The notes under the pieces: model-generated
The model's input: only the letters and a program-made list of their open reading frames with translations
The model's database searches: none
Told to the model about the DNA's origin: nothing
Shown here: piece by piece, positions 15,974 to 25,130 of the stretch
How the letters are laid out: each line of letters begins with the position of its first letter
How positions within the stretch are numbered: the first letter of the stretch is position 1
Position numbers and translations under genes: made by a program
Source: Paucisalibacillus globulus
GTDB taxonomy: Bacteria > Bacillota > Bacilli > Bacillales > Amphibacillaceae
Length of the DNA stretch: 64,000 nucleotides
Reading direction: 5' to 3'
Assembly (NCBI RefSeq): GCF_900184735.1
Contig: NZ_LT855395.1
Location: 349,374-413,373 of the forward strand

Positions 15974-16954
15974 GTGGATATTAAACAATTCATTAAGCTT
16001 CACCGCGAAGAATGGAAACAGCTTGAACAGTATATAAGCCAATTGAATAAAGGGAGAAAACATCTCTCCAGTGAGACTATTTCTGAATTTGACCGTTTAT
16101 ATCAGAAGGTAGCTCAGCATTTATCCTATAGTCAGACCTATTTTCCGAATGAAGATGTTACCTATTATATAAATGATCTGGTAGCGAAATCTCACAATCT
16201 ACTTTATAAGGACCAGATTACTAGTGGTAAACAAATACGAGATTTTTTCACTAGGAAGTTCGTTGGCTTATTATATGAACAATGGAAGTTCATTGTTGTT
16301 GCCATGCTCTTATTCTTTGCTGGTGGCTTAGCAGGGTTCCTGGCTATTGTTGATGATCCACTTCATATCTATTCTGTTCTACCTGCTGATGTTTCTCAAA
16401 ATGTTGATCCTGAACGATTAGGTGAAGGACATGATGCCATTGACTCTTCCCTTGTGTCCGCTGAAATCATGACGAATAATATTCAAGTTGCCATTCTAGC
16501 ATTTGCAAGCGGCATTACGTTTGGAATATTAACGATTTACTTAATGGTATTTAACGGTCTATTAGTTGGTGCTTTGGCAGGCCTTTTCTGGCACTATAAC
16601 ATGACCTATGAATTCTGGGCCTATATTGTTCCACACGGCATGATTGAGTTAACAGCCATTTTCATTGCTGGTGGGGCTGGACTATTAATGGGTTATAAAC
16701 TTTTCGCACCAGGAAAGTATTCCCGTGCCTATCAATTAAAATATCACGGGAAACGTGCCGTACAGCTATTTCTTGGTACTGTCCCATTATTTGTTATAGC
16801 TGGTATCATTGAAGGCTTTATCACTCCTGCTTCTATTTCATTAGAAGCAAAATATGCGGTCGCAGGAATAACTGTAATTGGTATGGTCTCTTATATTGCC
16901 CTAGGGAAATGGCTACCGAAACAAAAGCAAACTAAAGTAAGCCTTGATTCATAA
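15974..16954 (+). CDS. SpoIIM-like (stage II sporulation protein M family) membrane protein
   Basis: This 326-residue protein starts at GTG 15974 behind AGAAGG. The first 95 residues are soluble and helical; about six membrane helices follow, with NNIQVAILAFASGITFGILTIYLMVFNG and PHGMIELTAIFIAGGAGLLMGYKL, the conserved segments of the family. True SpoIIM acts with SpoIID/P in engulfment, but this longer form occurs with RDD, MoxR and DUF58 genes and is not the sporulation protein itself. The 3' end overlaps the convergent DUF58 gene by 23 bases. Confidence 0.8.
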   Translation: MDIKQFIKLHREEWKQLEQYISQLNKGRKHLSSETISEFDRLYQKVAQHLSYSQTYFPNEDVTYYINDLVAKSHNLLYKDQITSGKQIRDFFTRKFVGLLYEQWKFIVVAMLLFFAGGLAGFLAIVDDPLHIYSVLPADVSQNVDPERLGEGHDAIDSSLVSAEIMTNNIQVAILAFASGITFGILTIYLMVFNGLLVGALAGLFWHYNMTYEFWAYIVPHGMIELTAIFIAGGAGLLMGYKLFAPGKYSRAYQLKYHGKRAVQLFLGTVPLFVIAGIIEGFITPASISLEAKYAVAGITVIGMVSYIALGKWLPKQKQTKVSLDS

Positions 16955-18290
16955 TATGAATATAATGGGAGACGGCATCGGTTGCGAGCCGTTCTTCCTT
17001 TGCCTCAACCAGTACAAATCCTCTTTTCTCCCATTTCGCCTTCTGTGTTTTCTTGTGTAGTATTTGCTGTTGGGCAACACCTTTTACCATGGCTTGATGG
17101 ATACTGGTTGGATCTTCTTTAGCTCGTCTTGCTATCAACTCATCTTCCACTGTGACTAATAAGAATAAATGCCGCTTCTTAATCCCTTCAAAGTATGATA
17201 GTGTCAGGTCTTCTTGCAAAAATGTTTGAATATCACTAAATAATAGTATTAAACTACGCTTCTTTTGAACGGATTGTAGATATTGTAATGCTTGTAGATA
17301 GTTAGATTCTGATGCATCGACTTCCAATTTATAAACAGAGTCCAAAATCTTTTGTAATTGTCCCATTCCTTTATCAGGAGGAACAAAAACAGAAACTTGT
17401 TTTGAGAAGGCAATAACTCCTACGTAATCACCATTACCAAGCGCAGCCGCTGCAACTGTAATTGCCGCTTCCAATGCTTTTTCTAGTCGATTAGTATGGC
17501 GTAATTCCGCCCCCATCATCCTTCCACAATCAATTAGAATCAACACATGTTTCCCGTGTTCTGGTTCAAATTCATTGGTCATCACCTGTTGCAATTTAGC
17601 AGTTTGACGCCAATTGATTTTTCTTGGATCATCCCCAACTACATAGTTACGAATTTGTGCGAACTCTCCAACACCCGTCTTACGCTTCCGAACCTTCATC
17701 CCCTCATGCATGAGGTACTTTTGTGCATCCTCTAAGTATTTCTTTGTCTCGGTCAAGTCTGGAATAACATGAACCTCATCCATTACCTCAACAGCCGTTT
17801 GCTTTTTCCACAACCCCAAATTACTAACATATCGAATATATAGCTTATTAAGCTCATATACACCTCGGACCGGTGCACTAAAGTCATAAGATAGGTTTAC
17901 TGTCTTTTTCTTTGGTAGTACGCCATTCAATGGAAATTTCACCTCAAAGGACTGAGGTGTCCCATCGATTAATTGAACATTACAAGTTAAGTCAGATAGG
18001 TTCTCTACCTCAATCCCAACCGAATAGGTAATTCCTCTTTCCAGTTGCTTAGGCATACTACGTCTGAAAATAAGCTGCTTTCTTCTTGGTGTAAAAAATA
18101 AATCTATGAAACTGACAAGTAAAACCATTCCATTTAATGCAAGTAGAGCTACCCAGGATATACCAACTAAAGTTAATAACGTAATAGTAAACGAAATAAT
18201 GAGATAGCAGACAAGAAATCTCTTCGTCGGTACAATCCCTCTATCTTGGAACAGGAACCGACCCCACAAGTTCTTCAATAACTTGGTCAA
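16932..18290 (-). CDS. DUF58 domain-containing protein (von Willebrand-like)
   Basis: This 452-residue protein starts at TTG 18290 with GGAGGGAG 9 bases upstream, overlapping the MoxR gene by 50 bases. Two helices lie near residues 25-65, then a beta-rich region, and the DUF58 core GVGEFAQIRNYVVGDDPRKINWRQTAKL. The vWA-like part follows (HVLILIDCGRMMG). DUF58 proteins work with MoxR AAA+ ATPases as chaperone-like pairs. Last gene of the five-gene operon. Confidence 0.85.
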   Translation of the reverse strand: MTKLLKNLWGRFLFQDRGIVPTKRFLVCYLIISFTITLLTLVGISWVALLALNGMVLLVSFIDLFFTPRRKQLIFRRSMPKQLERGITYSVGIEVENLSDLTCNVQLIDGTPQSFEVKFPLNGVLPKKKTVNLSYDFSAPVRGVYELNKLYIRYVSNLGLWKKQTAVEVMDEVHVIPDLTETKKYLEDAQKYLMHEGMKVRKRKTGVGEFAQIRNYVVGDDPRKINWRQTAKLQQVMTNEFEPEHGKHVLILIDCGRMMGAELRHTNRLEKALEAAITVAAAALGNGDYVGVIAFSKQVSVFVPPDKGMGQLQKILDSVYKLEVDASESNYLQALQYLQSVQKKRSLILLFSDIQTFLQEDLTLSYFEGIKKRHLFLLVTVEDELIARRAKEDPTSIHQAMVKGVAQQQILHKKTQKAKWEKRGFVLVEAKEERLATDAVSHYIHIMNQGLL

Positions 18291-19170
18291 TGTTCACTCC
18301 CTCCAATTCCATATGTGGAGATAGCTGAATACGATGGCGTAATGCTGGTTTTGCTACCATTTTGACATCATCTGGTGTTACATAATCACGCTCTTGTAAA
18401 TAAGCCCAAGAACGAGCCGCCTTTCCAACTGCAATGGCAGCCCTTGTACTAGCGCCGAAACGAATAGTGTCGGTTTCCCTTGTACGACGGACAATTTGCA
18501 TTATATAGGCTAAGACCTCTTCACTAACTGTCACTGCTTCGATTTCTTCTCGGATGGATAAGAATGTATTCATATCCATTACAGACTGTAGTTCTTTAAT
18601 GAAATGCTTATTTTCTAGTACATTTTTTAGTACATTAGTCTCCTCTTCTAAATTGGGAAATTGAATATGTAATTTAAATAGGAAACGGTCCTGTTGTGCC
18701 TCTGGAAGAGGATACGTCCCTTCAAATTCGATTGGGTTTTGTGTTGCAACAACAAAGAAAACTTCTGGAAGTTGATAGGTTTCCCCTTGAATCGTAACTT
18801 GCTTCTCTTCCATTGCCTCCAGTAATGCAGCTTGAGTCTTAGCTGGAGTACGGTTTATTTCATCTGCTAATAACACATTGGCAAATATAGGTCCTTTCAA
18901 AGTCTGGAATGTACTATCCTTCATGTTGTATATCGTACTACCTGTAATATCACTTGGCAGTAAATCCGGTGTAAATTGAATTCGATTAAATTCACCACCA
19001 AGTAGATTAGCAAGTGTTTTCACCATCTGTGTTTTACCTGTACCTGGCACACCTTCTAAGAGTACATGCCCACCTGACAAGATTGCAGATAATAACAAAC
19101 GTAGATTGGTAGATTGTCCTAGTATTCTTCTTTCATAGTTTTCGATTAAGGATGTTAATTCCGCTCTCAT
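18241..19170 (-). CDS. MoxR family AAA+ ATPase
   Basis: This 309-residue protein has Walker A GVPGTGKTQ, Walker B VLLADEINRTPAKTQAALLEAMEE, sensor 1 FVVATQNPIEFEGTYPLPEAQQDRFLF and sensor 2 RFGASTRAAIAVGKAARSWA, all diagnostic of MoxR. It probably remodels or activates a partner using the DUF58 protein. The start ATG overlaps the stop of the DUF4350 gene (ATGA), implying coupled translation. Confidence 0.9.
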   Translation of the reverse strand: MRAELTSLIENYERRILGQSTNLRLLLSAILSGGHVLLEGVPGTGKTQMVKTLANLLGGEFNRIQFTPDLLPSDITGSTIYNMKDSTFQTLKGPIFANVLLADEINRTPAKTQAALLEAMEEKQVTIQGETYQLPEVFFVVATQNPIEFEGTYPLPEAQQDRFLFKLHIQFPNLEEETNVLKNVLENKHFIKELQSVMDMNTFLSIREEIEAVTVSEEVLAYIMQIVRRTRETDTIRFGASTRAAIAVGKAARSWAYLQERDYVTPDDVKMVAKPALRHRIQLSPHMELEGVNIDQVIEELVGSVPVPR

Positions 19171-20285
19171 CCTTCCTCCACCTCTTTCCGTAATCGGTCC
19201 AAACGCTTAGACCATAATAAGTATTCTTGCTTCGTTATCTGTTGTTTTTTCAGTACCGACTCTATCTCATCTAAGAGTGTAGACAAATCTTCACTCGTCA
19301 TCTCATTAACTTTTGTTATTAGTAGTTCTTTTAGATCCTTCCATTCCTTTTGATGGGATATGCCCCATTTTTCTCTGAGGATTAATCGTAGATACTCTGC
19401 TTGGTTATTCAGTGATTCCTGGTAAGCCTTACCCTTTTGATACCAAGTAGCAAGTGCCGTTATTCGCTCATCACTGAAACGAACATAATCCTCTCTTGGA
19501 ATCTGGATTGGCCCGAATCGTTTTCCTTTATAGAGCAACCATAATAGAGTTAATAGGATCAATTGTAATCCTGCTACTAGTAACCACATTGGATAGACCT
19601 CTATCACACCGTTTCCTTTGGATTGATGGGTATACTCATCGAATAACACACCATTCCAACTTTCTTCTTCTAGCAATCCGAGAACGACGTCAAGATTATC
19701 TTCTTCCAAAATATATTGGTTAACTAACCAGTCAGGGGAATTTACTGCTATTAAATGTCCATCACCAATTTCACGCTTTATGGCAATAGCACCTAAATCA
19801 TCTTGCAGTAAGACTTGATCACCATCTTCAGGTATTAGTCGTACCTGTGAGAACATTGTTACGTTAAATTTAGTTCCATCATCGCTTTTTAATGTGGTAG
19901 TTTCACTATCCATTACACCAAAGTCTGTACTTATATCGAACATTCCTTCTAAATTACGCTTAAAAATCAGGATTGTATTCCCCGCTTCTACAAATTCAAT
20001 GTAATCTTCCATGATAGCCTGTTCTGTAACTAATGCAGGCTCAACCATAAGAAGAAGTTTACCCTCTTCTTTCTGTAATAGAGAGGGCTCATGTTTAAAG
20101 AGCTGGGTACCATTCTCTTCTTCCATATATGTATAAAAACCTTTCACCCCTGATGGTGAGGGCGAGGTAGAAAGAAATGGTGGGTAATCTTTTGGCTTAT
20201 TTGTATTAAGCACAACGCTAACGGTGACGAAGATGATTAACAGTACCGCGAGTCCAACCCATGTTTTTTTATTTGATTTCTGCAA
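19167..20285 (-). CDS. DUF4350 domain-containing membrane protein
   Basis: This 372-residue protein has an N-terminal helix (GLAVLLIIFVTVSVVL) and an extracytoplasmic domain with KGFYTYMEEENGTQLFKHEPS and FVEAGNTILIFKRN, typical of DUF4350. A helix follows near residue 235 (WLLVAGLQLILLTLLWLLYKGKRFGP), then a soluble tail. It is always found with DUF4129 and MoxR genes. Function is unknown. Confidence 0.8.
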   Translation of the reverse strand: MQKSNKKTWVGLAVLLIIFVTVSVVLNTNKPKDYPPFLSTSPSPSGVKGFYTYMEEENGTQLFKHEPSLLQKEEGKLLLMVEPALVTEQAIMEDYIEFVEAGNTILIFKRNLEGMFDISTDFGVMDSETTTLKSDDGTKFNVTMFSQVRLIPEDGDQVLLQDDLGAIAIKREIGDGHLIAVNSPDWLVNQYILEEDNLDVVLGLLEEESWNGVLFDEYTHQSKGNGVIEVYPMWLLVAGLQLILLTLLWLLYKGKRFGPIQIPREDYVRFSDERITALATWYQKGKAYQESLNNQAEYLRLILREKWGISHQKEWKDLKELLITKVNEMTSEDLSTLLDEIESVLKKQQITKQEYLLWSKRLDRLRKEVEEG

Positions 20286-20301
20286 TTCTAAATCGCCCCC
20301 C

Positions 20302-20949
20302 TTACCCTTCTACCATTCCACTTTCGGGTGGCTCTTCCATCCACTGTAGAACCATTCGCTTGTAGCTTTCATAGGATGCTGTTTCTACCTTTCTTTCTCC
20401 ATAAACAACATCATCAAATTCCCTAGCCAACTGATTAAAGCTCTCTGCTCGTTGATTATCTAAACGCCGCAATTCCTCGAAGTACTCCCAATTGGTCTTC
20501 CAAATCCTTGCTTCTAAAAAGCCATTTTCATGGAAATACAATAGTAAAGCAAGAAATAAATGGCGTGTTGAAGCTTGAAGATCTCCTTTTTTCTCCTGTT
20601 CCTTGGACTTCGCTATATGATCATGATAGGTCCAGTCTCTCTCACTCTTATGATATAACGGTGTCTGCTCTTTGAAATTATTTTTTCTCTTGAAGTACCG
20701 AACAAAAAAGAAGATCGCAATAATCACCAAAATGAGGACAACTAGACTTATGATGATGACTAGACCTGTCGCAAATCCATTAGATGGTTCGAGCGAAGTG
20801 AAAATCTTCGCTAATAGTTCTTGAAACCATTCCACAACCGAGTCCCACCATTTCTCTAGGAAATTTCGGTTGTCTTCGTAGTATATCTGGTATTCTCCAG
20901 TATTTATTATTTCTTCCAATGTGTCTCTTGCTTGGTTTACATCTATCAT
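20302..20949 (-). CDS. DUF4129 domain-containing membrane protein
   Basis: This 215-residue protein starts at ATG 20949 because AAGGTG ends 6-7 bases upstream; the frame begins three codons earlier inside that site. One helix lies at about residues 65-90. The C-terminal DUF4129 region reads LQASTRHLFLALLLYFHENGFLEARIWKTNWEYFEELR, resembling the C-terminal domain of transglutaminase-like membrane proteins. It is part of the MoxR operon. Confidence 0.8.
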   Translation of the reverse strand: MIDVNQARDTLEEIINTGEYQIYYEDNRNFLEKWWDSVVEWFQELLAKIFTSLEPSNGFATGLVIIISLVVLILVIIAIFFFVRYFKRKNNFKEQTPLYHKSERDWTYHDHIAKSKEQEKKGDLQASTRHLFLALLLYFHENGFLEARIWKTNWEYFEELRRLDNQRAESFNQLAREFDDVVYGERKVETASYESYKRMVLQWMEEPPESGMVEG

Positions 20950-20971
20950 TCTCATCACCTTAATTTAGGGG

Positions 20972-21886
20972 TTATGGATTGGGAGATTCATAGTCTTCAA
21001 TCATTTCCATTAAATCATCGCCATCATTACGTAATTTCAAATCTAAATAAATAAGGGCATAACCAACAGAGAAAAACACTGTTGTAATAATGGTAACGAT
21101 ATTAATAATAATGGAGTATAGGACACTATATCCTAGAAAAGCAGTACCAAGTAAATCAAATACGACACTAATAATGATGGTAATCGCACCGATGACCACA
21201 ATCAGTCCAAATGTTCTCCAAAAGTTCTTCCGTGTTAAATGCCAGCTTCTACCAAGACCAGGTGCGCATGGTTCAAATGCTACTGCTGGAAGGTAGAGGC
21301 TCCACCTCGTGAGAAAGTACGCAACCACACTACCAAAAGCTAAAAATAAGAGGATAAAATAGATCACTCCTGCTAATGGATTTACAAGCGCACCACCCGC
21401 CGTAATGACAGTGATGATGATGACCGATACTAATATCATTCCAAATACAATGACTCCAAATAAAAGAGAACTAGCAAAAATTGGCCAGAATCGTGAGAAT
21501 GCTTGTTTAATGACAGAACCTGCAGTAAATTCTTCTTTATCACGTATCGCTTCAATTGCGTAAATAACTGCTGCTTGCGCTACTGGATATAATACAATAG
21601 TTGCAAGGCCCACTATTATTGCTCCGAGGTCCTCAGCAAGTGTAGTTGTTCCGTAAAGAGAGTCATCGACTGTGTTGGATAATTGTTCGAAGAAAGAACC
21701 TCCACTAGACACCTCACGAAAGAAGCTTGAGCCAGCTAATAGCGAGACTATTGCATCCAATATTACTATTGGTCCTACAACGATTAACATGATCATAAAA
21801 AATGTTGAGAAGTTATTTTTGCTTAAGCGGAATGTTTGGTCTAACACTGCCCCGAAGCTTTTTGGTTTTGTAAAGTGATCTTCCAT
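20972..21886 (-). CDS. Multi-pass membrane protein heading the MoxR operon
   Basis: This 304-residue protein begins KPKSFGAVLDQTFRLSKNNF and then has about six hydrophobic helices with Gly-rich turns. The segment ARSWHLTRKNFWRTFG-like (GLGRSWHLTRKNFWRTFGL) between helices is typical of the glycerophosphodiester-phosphodiesterase membrane-domain/YjjP-like families seen at this place in Bacilli. It is the first gene of the five-gene operon (gap of 22 bases to the DUF4129 gene). GGGGGAT precedes the ATG. Confidence 0.65.
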   Translation of the reverse strand: MEDHFTKPKSFGAVLDQTFRLSKNNFSTFFMIMLIVVGPIVILDAIVSLLAGSSFFREVSSGGSFFEQLSNTVDDSLYGTTTLAEDLGAIIVGLATIVLYPVAQAAVIYAIEAIRDKEEFTAGSVIKQAFSRFWPIFASSLLFGVIVFGMILVSVIIITVITAGGALVNPLAGVIYFILLFLAFGSVVAYFLTRWSLYLPAVAFEPCAPGLGRSWHLTRKNFWRTFGLIVVIGAITIIISVVFDLLGTAFLGYSVLYSIIINIVTIITTVFFSVGYALIYLDLKLRNDGDDLMEMIEDYESPNP

Positions 21887-22010
21887 AATAATCCCCCTGT
21901 TTTAAGTAGATAAAATATTTTTAACTTTTACTTTCTATTTTACCATTATTCGTATTTTATTCGATAAATTTATTTTATGTTGTTTTTGAAATGTTTGGTG
22001 CTTCTTATAG

Positions 22011-22642
22011 TTGATAGAAACTGTGCGATACATATTCATAACTCTTCCACATAATTAACGGGGGGTAGTGGAATGTTACCGCTTTGGCAGAATACTCGGC
22101 TTTCCGCGGGCCCGGCCTCAGCCTCCTCGAGGAAAGTTCGCCTCTCTAGGGGTCTTCGGACACGTGCTATTCCCGCAGGAGTCTCCGTATTCTGCCTACG
22201 CTAGTTTTGATTTCTAATTATTGTTAGTTATTGAATCGTGTTATTGATTTAGAGATTCTAAAACCTTTTAAATCGTTACTAGCGAAGGAAATACACGGAG
22301 ACTCCTTGAAAAAGAAAAACACTTTTTCTGCGTGCGATGTATCGCTTTCGTAGCGTCCCTTGGGACTGCGATTACTCGCCCCACCGAAAACCATTGTCCT
22401 GCGGGAGGATAGGCATCGGTGAGACCCCGCAAGACTAAATAGGGGTTCAAAGGCTAAGTGCGCCTCATCCTGAGGCAACGCCTTTGTGACCAACATCCTG
22501 TTGGCCCGCGGCAAGGTAGACACTGCGACGGTTCTCTCGAGCAGATGTCGCCCCTGTGCTGACAGTAAAAGCGGAGTGTATTTCCGTAGCGGGTACGGTG
22601 CTCTATCCAAAATACTTAGTTACTGCATTGTCTCTAATCAAT
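22011..22642. repeat. Composite repeat element, copy 1 (B forward, A reverse)
   Basis: Unit B runs 22079-22204 on the plus strand, bounded by GGCAGAATAC and GTATTCTGCC. Unit A runs 22278-22603 on the minus strand, bounded by GGAAATACAC and GTGTATTTCC. They are tail to tail around a 73-bp AT-rich spacer. The A unit is the longest seen, with extra inserts including CAGATGTCGCCCCTGTGCTG. The outer flank TTGATAGAAACTGTGCG (22011-22027) matches other copies; the right flank is degenerate. No gene lies within 21887-22724. Confidence 0.8.
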
Positions 22643-22687
22643 TATGCGATTAACAATATTCTTTAAAAAGATAGCAAAATAAAGATA

Positions 22688-22720
22688 CCTCATTAGGGGA
22701 ATTTTCCACTTATGAGGCAT
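22688..22720. terminator. Terminator of 3-hydroxybutyrate dehydrogenase
   Basis: CCTCATTAGGGG / CCACTTATGAGG forms an imperfect stem with T run on the plus side and a T-rich stretch on the minus side. It lies directly after the stop of the minus-strand gene. Confidence 0.6.
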
Positions 22721-22724
22721 TTTT

Positions 22725-23501
22725 TTATTGAGCTGTGTATCCTCCGTCTAATACTACTGCTTGTCCGGTTATTCCTCTTGCTTTTTCGCTTGCTAGAAAT
22801 ACTGCGTAGTTTGCGATTTCTTCTACATCGAGGAGTCTTTTCTGTGGTACAAGTGGGTAAATTACCTCTTCTAATACTTGGTCTAGTGCTACATTTCTTG
22901 TTGTTGCTAAGTCCTGTAATTGGTTCCGAACTAGTGGTGTATCTACATATCCTGGACATATTGCATTAACGGTAATTCCATGTTCTGCTGCCTCTAAAGC
23001 AGCAACTTTAGTTAATCCAATTAGGCCATGTTTGGCACTATTATAAGCTGCCTTTCCTGCAAAACCGATTAATCCATTTATAGAAGCCATATTAATAATC
23101 CTTCCGCTTCCTTGCTTTTTCATAATAGGTAGTGCATATTTAGTAGCGACAAATGGTCCAACTAGCATGATTTGGGTCATTTTTTCGAAAGTTGAGGTTG
23201 GAAAATCTTCAATCGGAGAAACATACTGCATTCCAGCATTATTAATTACTACATCTAACCTTCCAAATTCAAATACTGTATGCTCAATAGCTTTTCCAAT
23301 ATCTTTTTCACTGGTGACATCACATCGTATTCCAGATACTTCATATCCTAAATCCTTTAACCCTGCCACTGCCTCATCTAGTTTTTCCTGATTCATGTCT
23401 GAAAGCATAACCTTTGAACCATGTTCTGCGAATTCTTTCCCGATTGCATACCCAATTCCACTTGCTGCTCCTGTTATGAATACCACTTTATTTTCTACCA
23501 T
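22725..23501 (-). CDS. bdhA: 3-hydroxybutyrate dehydrogenase (SDR family)
   Basis: This 258-residue classical short-chain dehydrogenase has TGAASGIG (NAD binding), NNAGMQ, the catalytic Ser (IINMASINGLIG), YNSAK (Tyr and Lys) and CPGYVDTPLV. The ending ARGITGQAVVLDGGYTAQ and the segment QYVSPIEDFP match D-3-hydroxybutyrate dehydrogenases, which interconvert 3-hydroxybutyrate and acetoacetate with NAD. It is a single gene behind GGAGGAGAAAAG. A different SDR substrate is possible but less likely. Confidence 0.85.
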   Translation of the reverse strand: MVENKVVFITGAASGIGYAIGKEFAEHGSKVMLSDMNQEKLDEAVAGLKDLGYEVSGIRCDVTSEKDIGKAIEHTVFEFGRLDVVINNAGMQYVSPIEDFPTSTFEKMTQIMLVGPFVATKYALPIMKKQGSGRIINMASINGLIGFAGKAAYNSAKHGLIGLTKVAALEAAEHGITVNAICPGYVDTPLVRNQLQDLATTRNVALDQVLEEVIYPLVPQKRLLDVEEIANYAVFLASEKARGITGQAVVLDGGYTAQ

Positions 23502-23680
23502 CTTTTCTCCTCCCGAATTGCCTTGCTATTGTAAGTCTGTTGTTTACTTCTTCATTCTTTAATCATTTCGACAGTACCTTCTATTTTCCTGCCAATTCGC
23601 TTTGAGAAAATTGTTTGTTTAAAAATAGGGATTTAAGGAAAATCTTACATTGGAGTACTTTTTTATTTAAGGAGTTTCAC

Positions 23681-24520
23681 ATGTACTATATAAAACATAT
23701 CTCTTTACTAGTAACTTGTTTACTTTTTCTTACGGTCACCTTAGCTACTACTGCACACGCAAAAGAGGATCAAATCTATAAAGTCAATGCAGATTGGTTA
23801 AATATCCGTAATGCCCCGTCTGAACAAGCAGAAATTGTTGGTAAACTAAAGAGAGGGAATCAGGTTAAGATATTCGGTGAAAATTCCGGATGGGTTCAAA
23901 CCTATTACAATGGAAATGCGGTTTGGGTAGCTTCAAAACATTTAGAACCTATTCAAGAAAAGGAAGTCTTCTTACCAGATGGATTGCTTGCAGGGTATAC
24001 AATTGTAATTGATCCCGGACATGGTGGGAAAGATCCTGGTGCAATTGGACATAACGGTGTTCTAGAAAAAGATCTCATACTTGTAACATCACTTAAGATT
24101 GCAGAGCAACTAACAAAGAGTGGTGCTGCGGTTATTTTAACAAGGGCAGACGATTCCTTTGTCCCCCTAAAGGATCGTGTATTAATTAGTAATAAAGCGG
24201 AAACAGATGCCTTTATTAGTATTCATTTTAATGCTTTTTCCGAGGAATATGTTGGTGGTATCAACACCTATTATTATCAAAGTGGGCAAAGACTTGCGAA
24301 GCATATCCAACATGCACTATCACAAGAGGTACCGTTACGAAATAGAGGGGTTATCCAAACTAATTATCGCGTCCTTAGGGATAATAAAAGTCCTGCCATA
24401 TTAGTTGAGCTAGGCTTTATAACCAATACAACAGAACTTGCAACACTCCAAACGGAAAGTTATCAAGAGAAAGTTGCTAGAGCGATTACTATGGGACTAA
24501 TTGAATACTTTTGGGAATAA
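23681..24520 (+). CDS. Secreted N-acetylmuramoyl-L-alanine amidase with SH3 domain
   Basis: The start ATG at 23681 has AAGGAG upstream; earlier in-frame starts lack one. The 279-residue protein has a signal peptide (LLVTCLLFLTVTLATTAHA-K), then an SH3b domain (VNADWLNIRNAPSEQAEIVGKLKRGNQVKI, VWVASKHL). The Amidase_3 domain from about residue 105 has zinc ligands in DPGHGGKDPGA, LEKDL and SIHFNAF, with the catalytic Glu in ILVELGFITN. It cleaves cell-wall peptides from glycan. It is monocistronic. Confidence 0.9.
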   Translation: MYYIKHISLLVTCLLFLTVTLATTAHAKEDQIYKVNADWLNIRNAPSEQAEIVGKLKRGNQVKIFGENSGWVQTYYNGNAVWVASKHLEPIQEKEVFLPDGLLAGYTIVIDPGHGGKDPGAIGHNGVLEKDLILVTSLKIAEQLTKSGAAVILTRADDSFVPLKDRVLISNKAETDAFISIHFNAFSEEYVGGINTYYYQSGQRLAKHIQHALSQEVPLRNRGVIQTNYRVLRDNKSPAILVELGFITNTTELATLQTESYQEKVARAITMGLIEYFWE

Positions 24521-24526
24521 AAAAAT

Positions 24527-24577
24527 ATGTCTCGTGATAGGCACCTGAAAATTACCGTAACACGAGACATTCTCTTT
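24527..24577. terminator. Terminator shared by amidase and GyrI-like genes
   Basis: ATGTCTCGTG / CACGAGACAT (10 bp, long loop with a weaker internal pairing) is followed by TCTCTTTTTT on the plus strand and preceded by an A run that gives T on the minus strand. Confidence 0.8.
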
Positions 24578-24578
24578 T

Positions 24579-25049
24579 TTATAGTGGCTTTACTGGAATA
24601 TTTATTGTTAATCTTGGACGTTCGTTAATTGGATGATAATCAGACGGATATATTTCTAAATGTTCAAGATTAATTTGATCATTCAATTGATAGCCTTTTT
24701 CTTTAATCCAATTATAGACAGCTGTGTAGGACTCACTAACATCTTCTTCAGGTTTGTGTTGATAGCTTGCATAGGTTAAAGCAGGTACATTGACTTCCAC
24801 CATATCCTCAAGTACTGTATTCTCCTCATTTACTTCACAGCAAAGATAGTATGTAAATCCTTTATCATCTATATCATAGGACACACCAAAAATAGATTCT
24901 TTATTAATCGTGTCAGGCAGTTCCGCTAACCTCATGCGAAATTGCTGCATGATATCTTTGATTTCACCAGCTTGTGCTTGCTGAAATGTTCCTTGCCAAC
25001 GGACACCAACCGCTTTAATGGCCTCACGCTTTTTAATTGTAATATCCAT
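24579..25049 (-). CDS. GyrI-like effector-binding domain protein
   Basis: This 156-residue protein consists of one GyrI-like/AraC effector-binding domain: KREAIKAVGVRWQGTFQQAQAGEI, FGVSYDI, YYLCCEV and LTYASYQHKPEEDVSESYTAVYNWI, then LEHLEIYPSDYHP. Such stand-alone domains bind small hydrophobic ligands or DNA gyrase. It lies 80 bases downstream of the MerR-methyltransferase gene on the same strand and may be co-transcribed, providing ligand binding. Confidence 0.8.
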   Translation of the reverse strand: MDITIKKREAIKAVGVRWQGTFQQAQAGEIKDIMQQFRMRLAELPDTINKESIFGVSYDIDDKGFTYYLCCEVNEENTVLEDMVEVNVPALTYASYQHKPEEDVSESYTAVYNWIKEKGYQLNDQINLEHLEIYPSDYHPINERPRLTINIPVKPL

Positions 25050-25130
25050 TCTCTCATCCCCTTAACTAGTTTCGTATGCTCTAGTAAACGTCTGTCTCTT
25101 TTTCTATATTAAGGGTAGTTAACATGGGTT

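Noticed and set aside
22224..22610. 128-codon open frame on the minus strand
   Set aside because: It lies entirely inside composite repeat unit A and its flank, has no ribosome site, and its composition follows the repeat.
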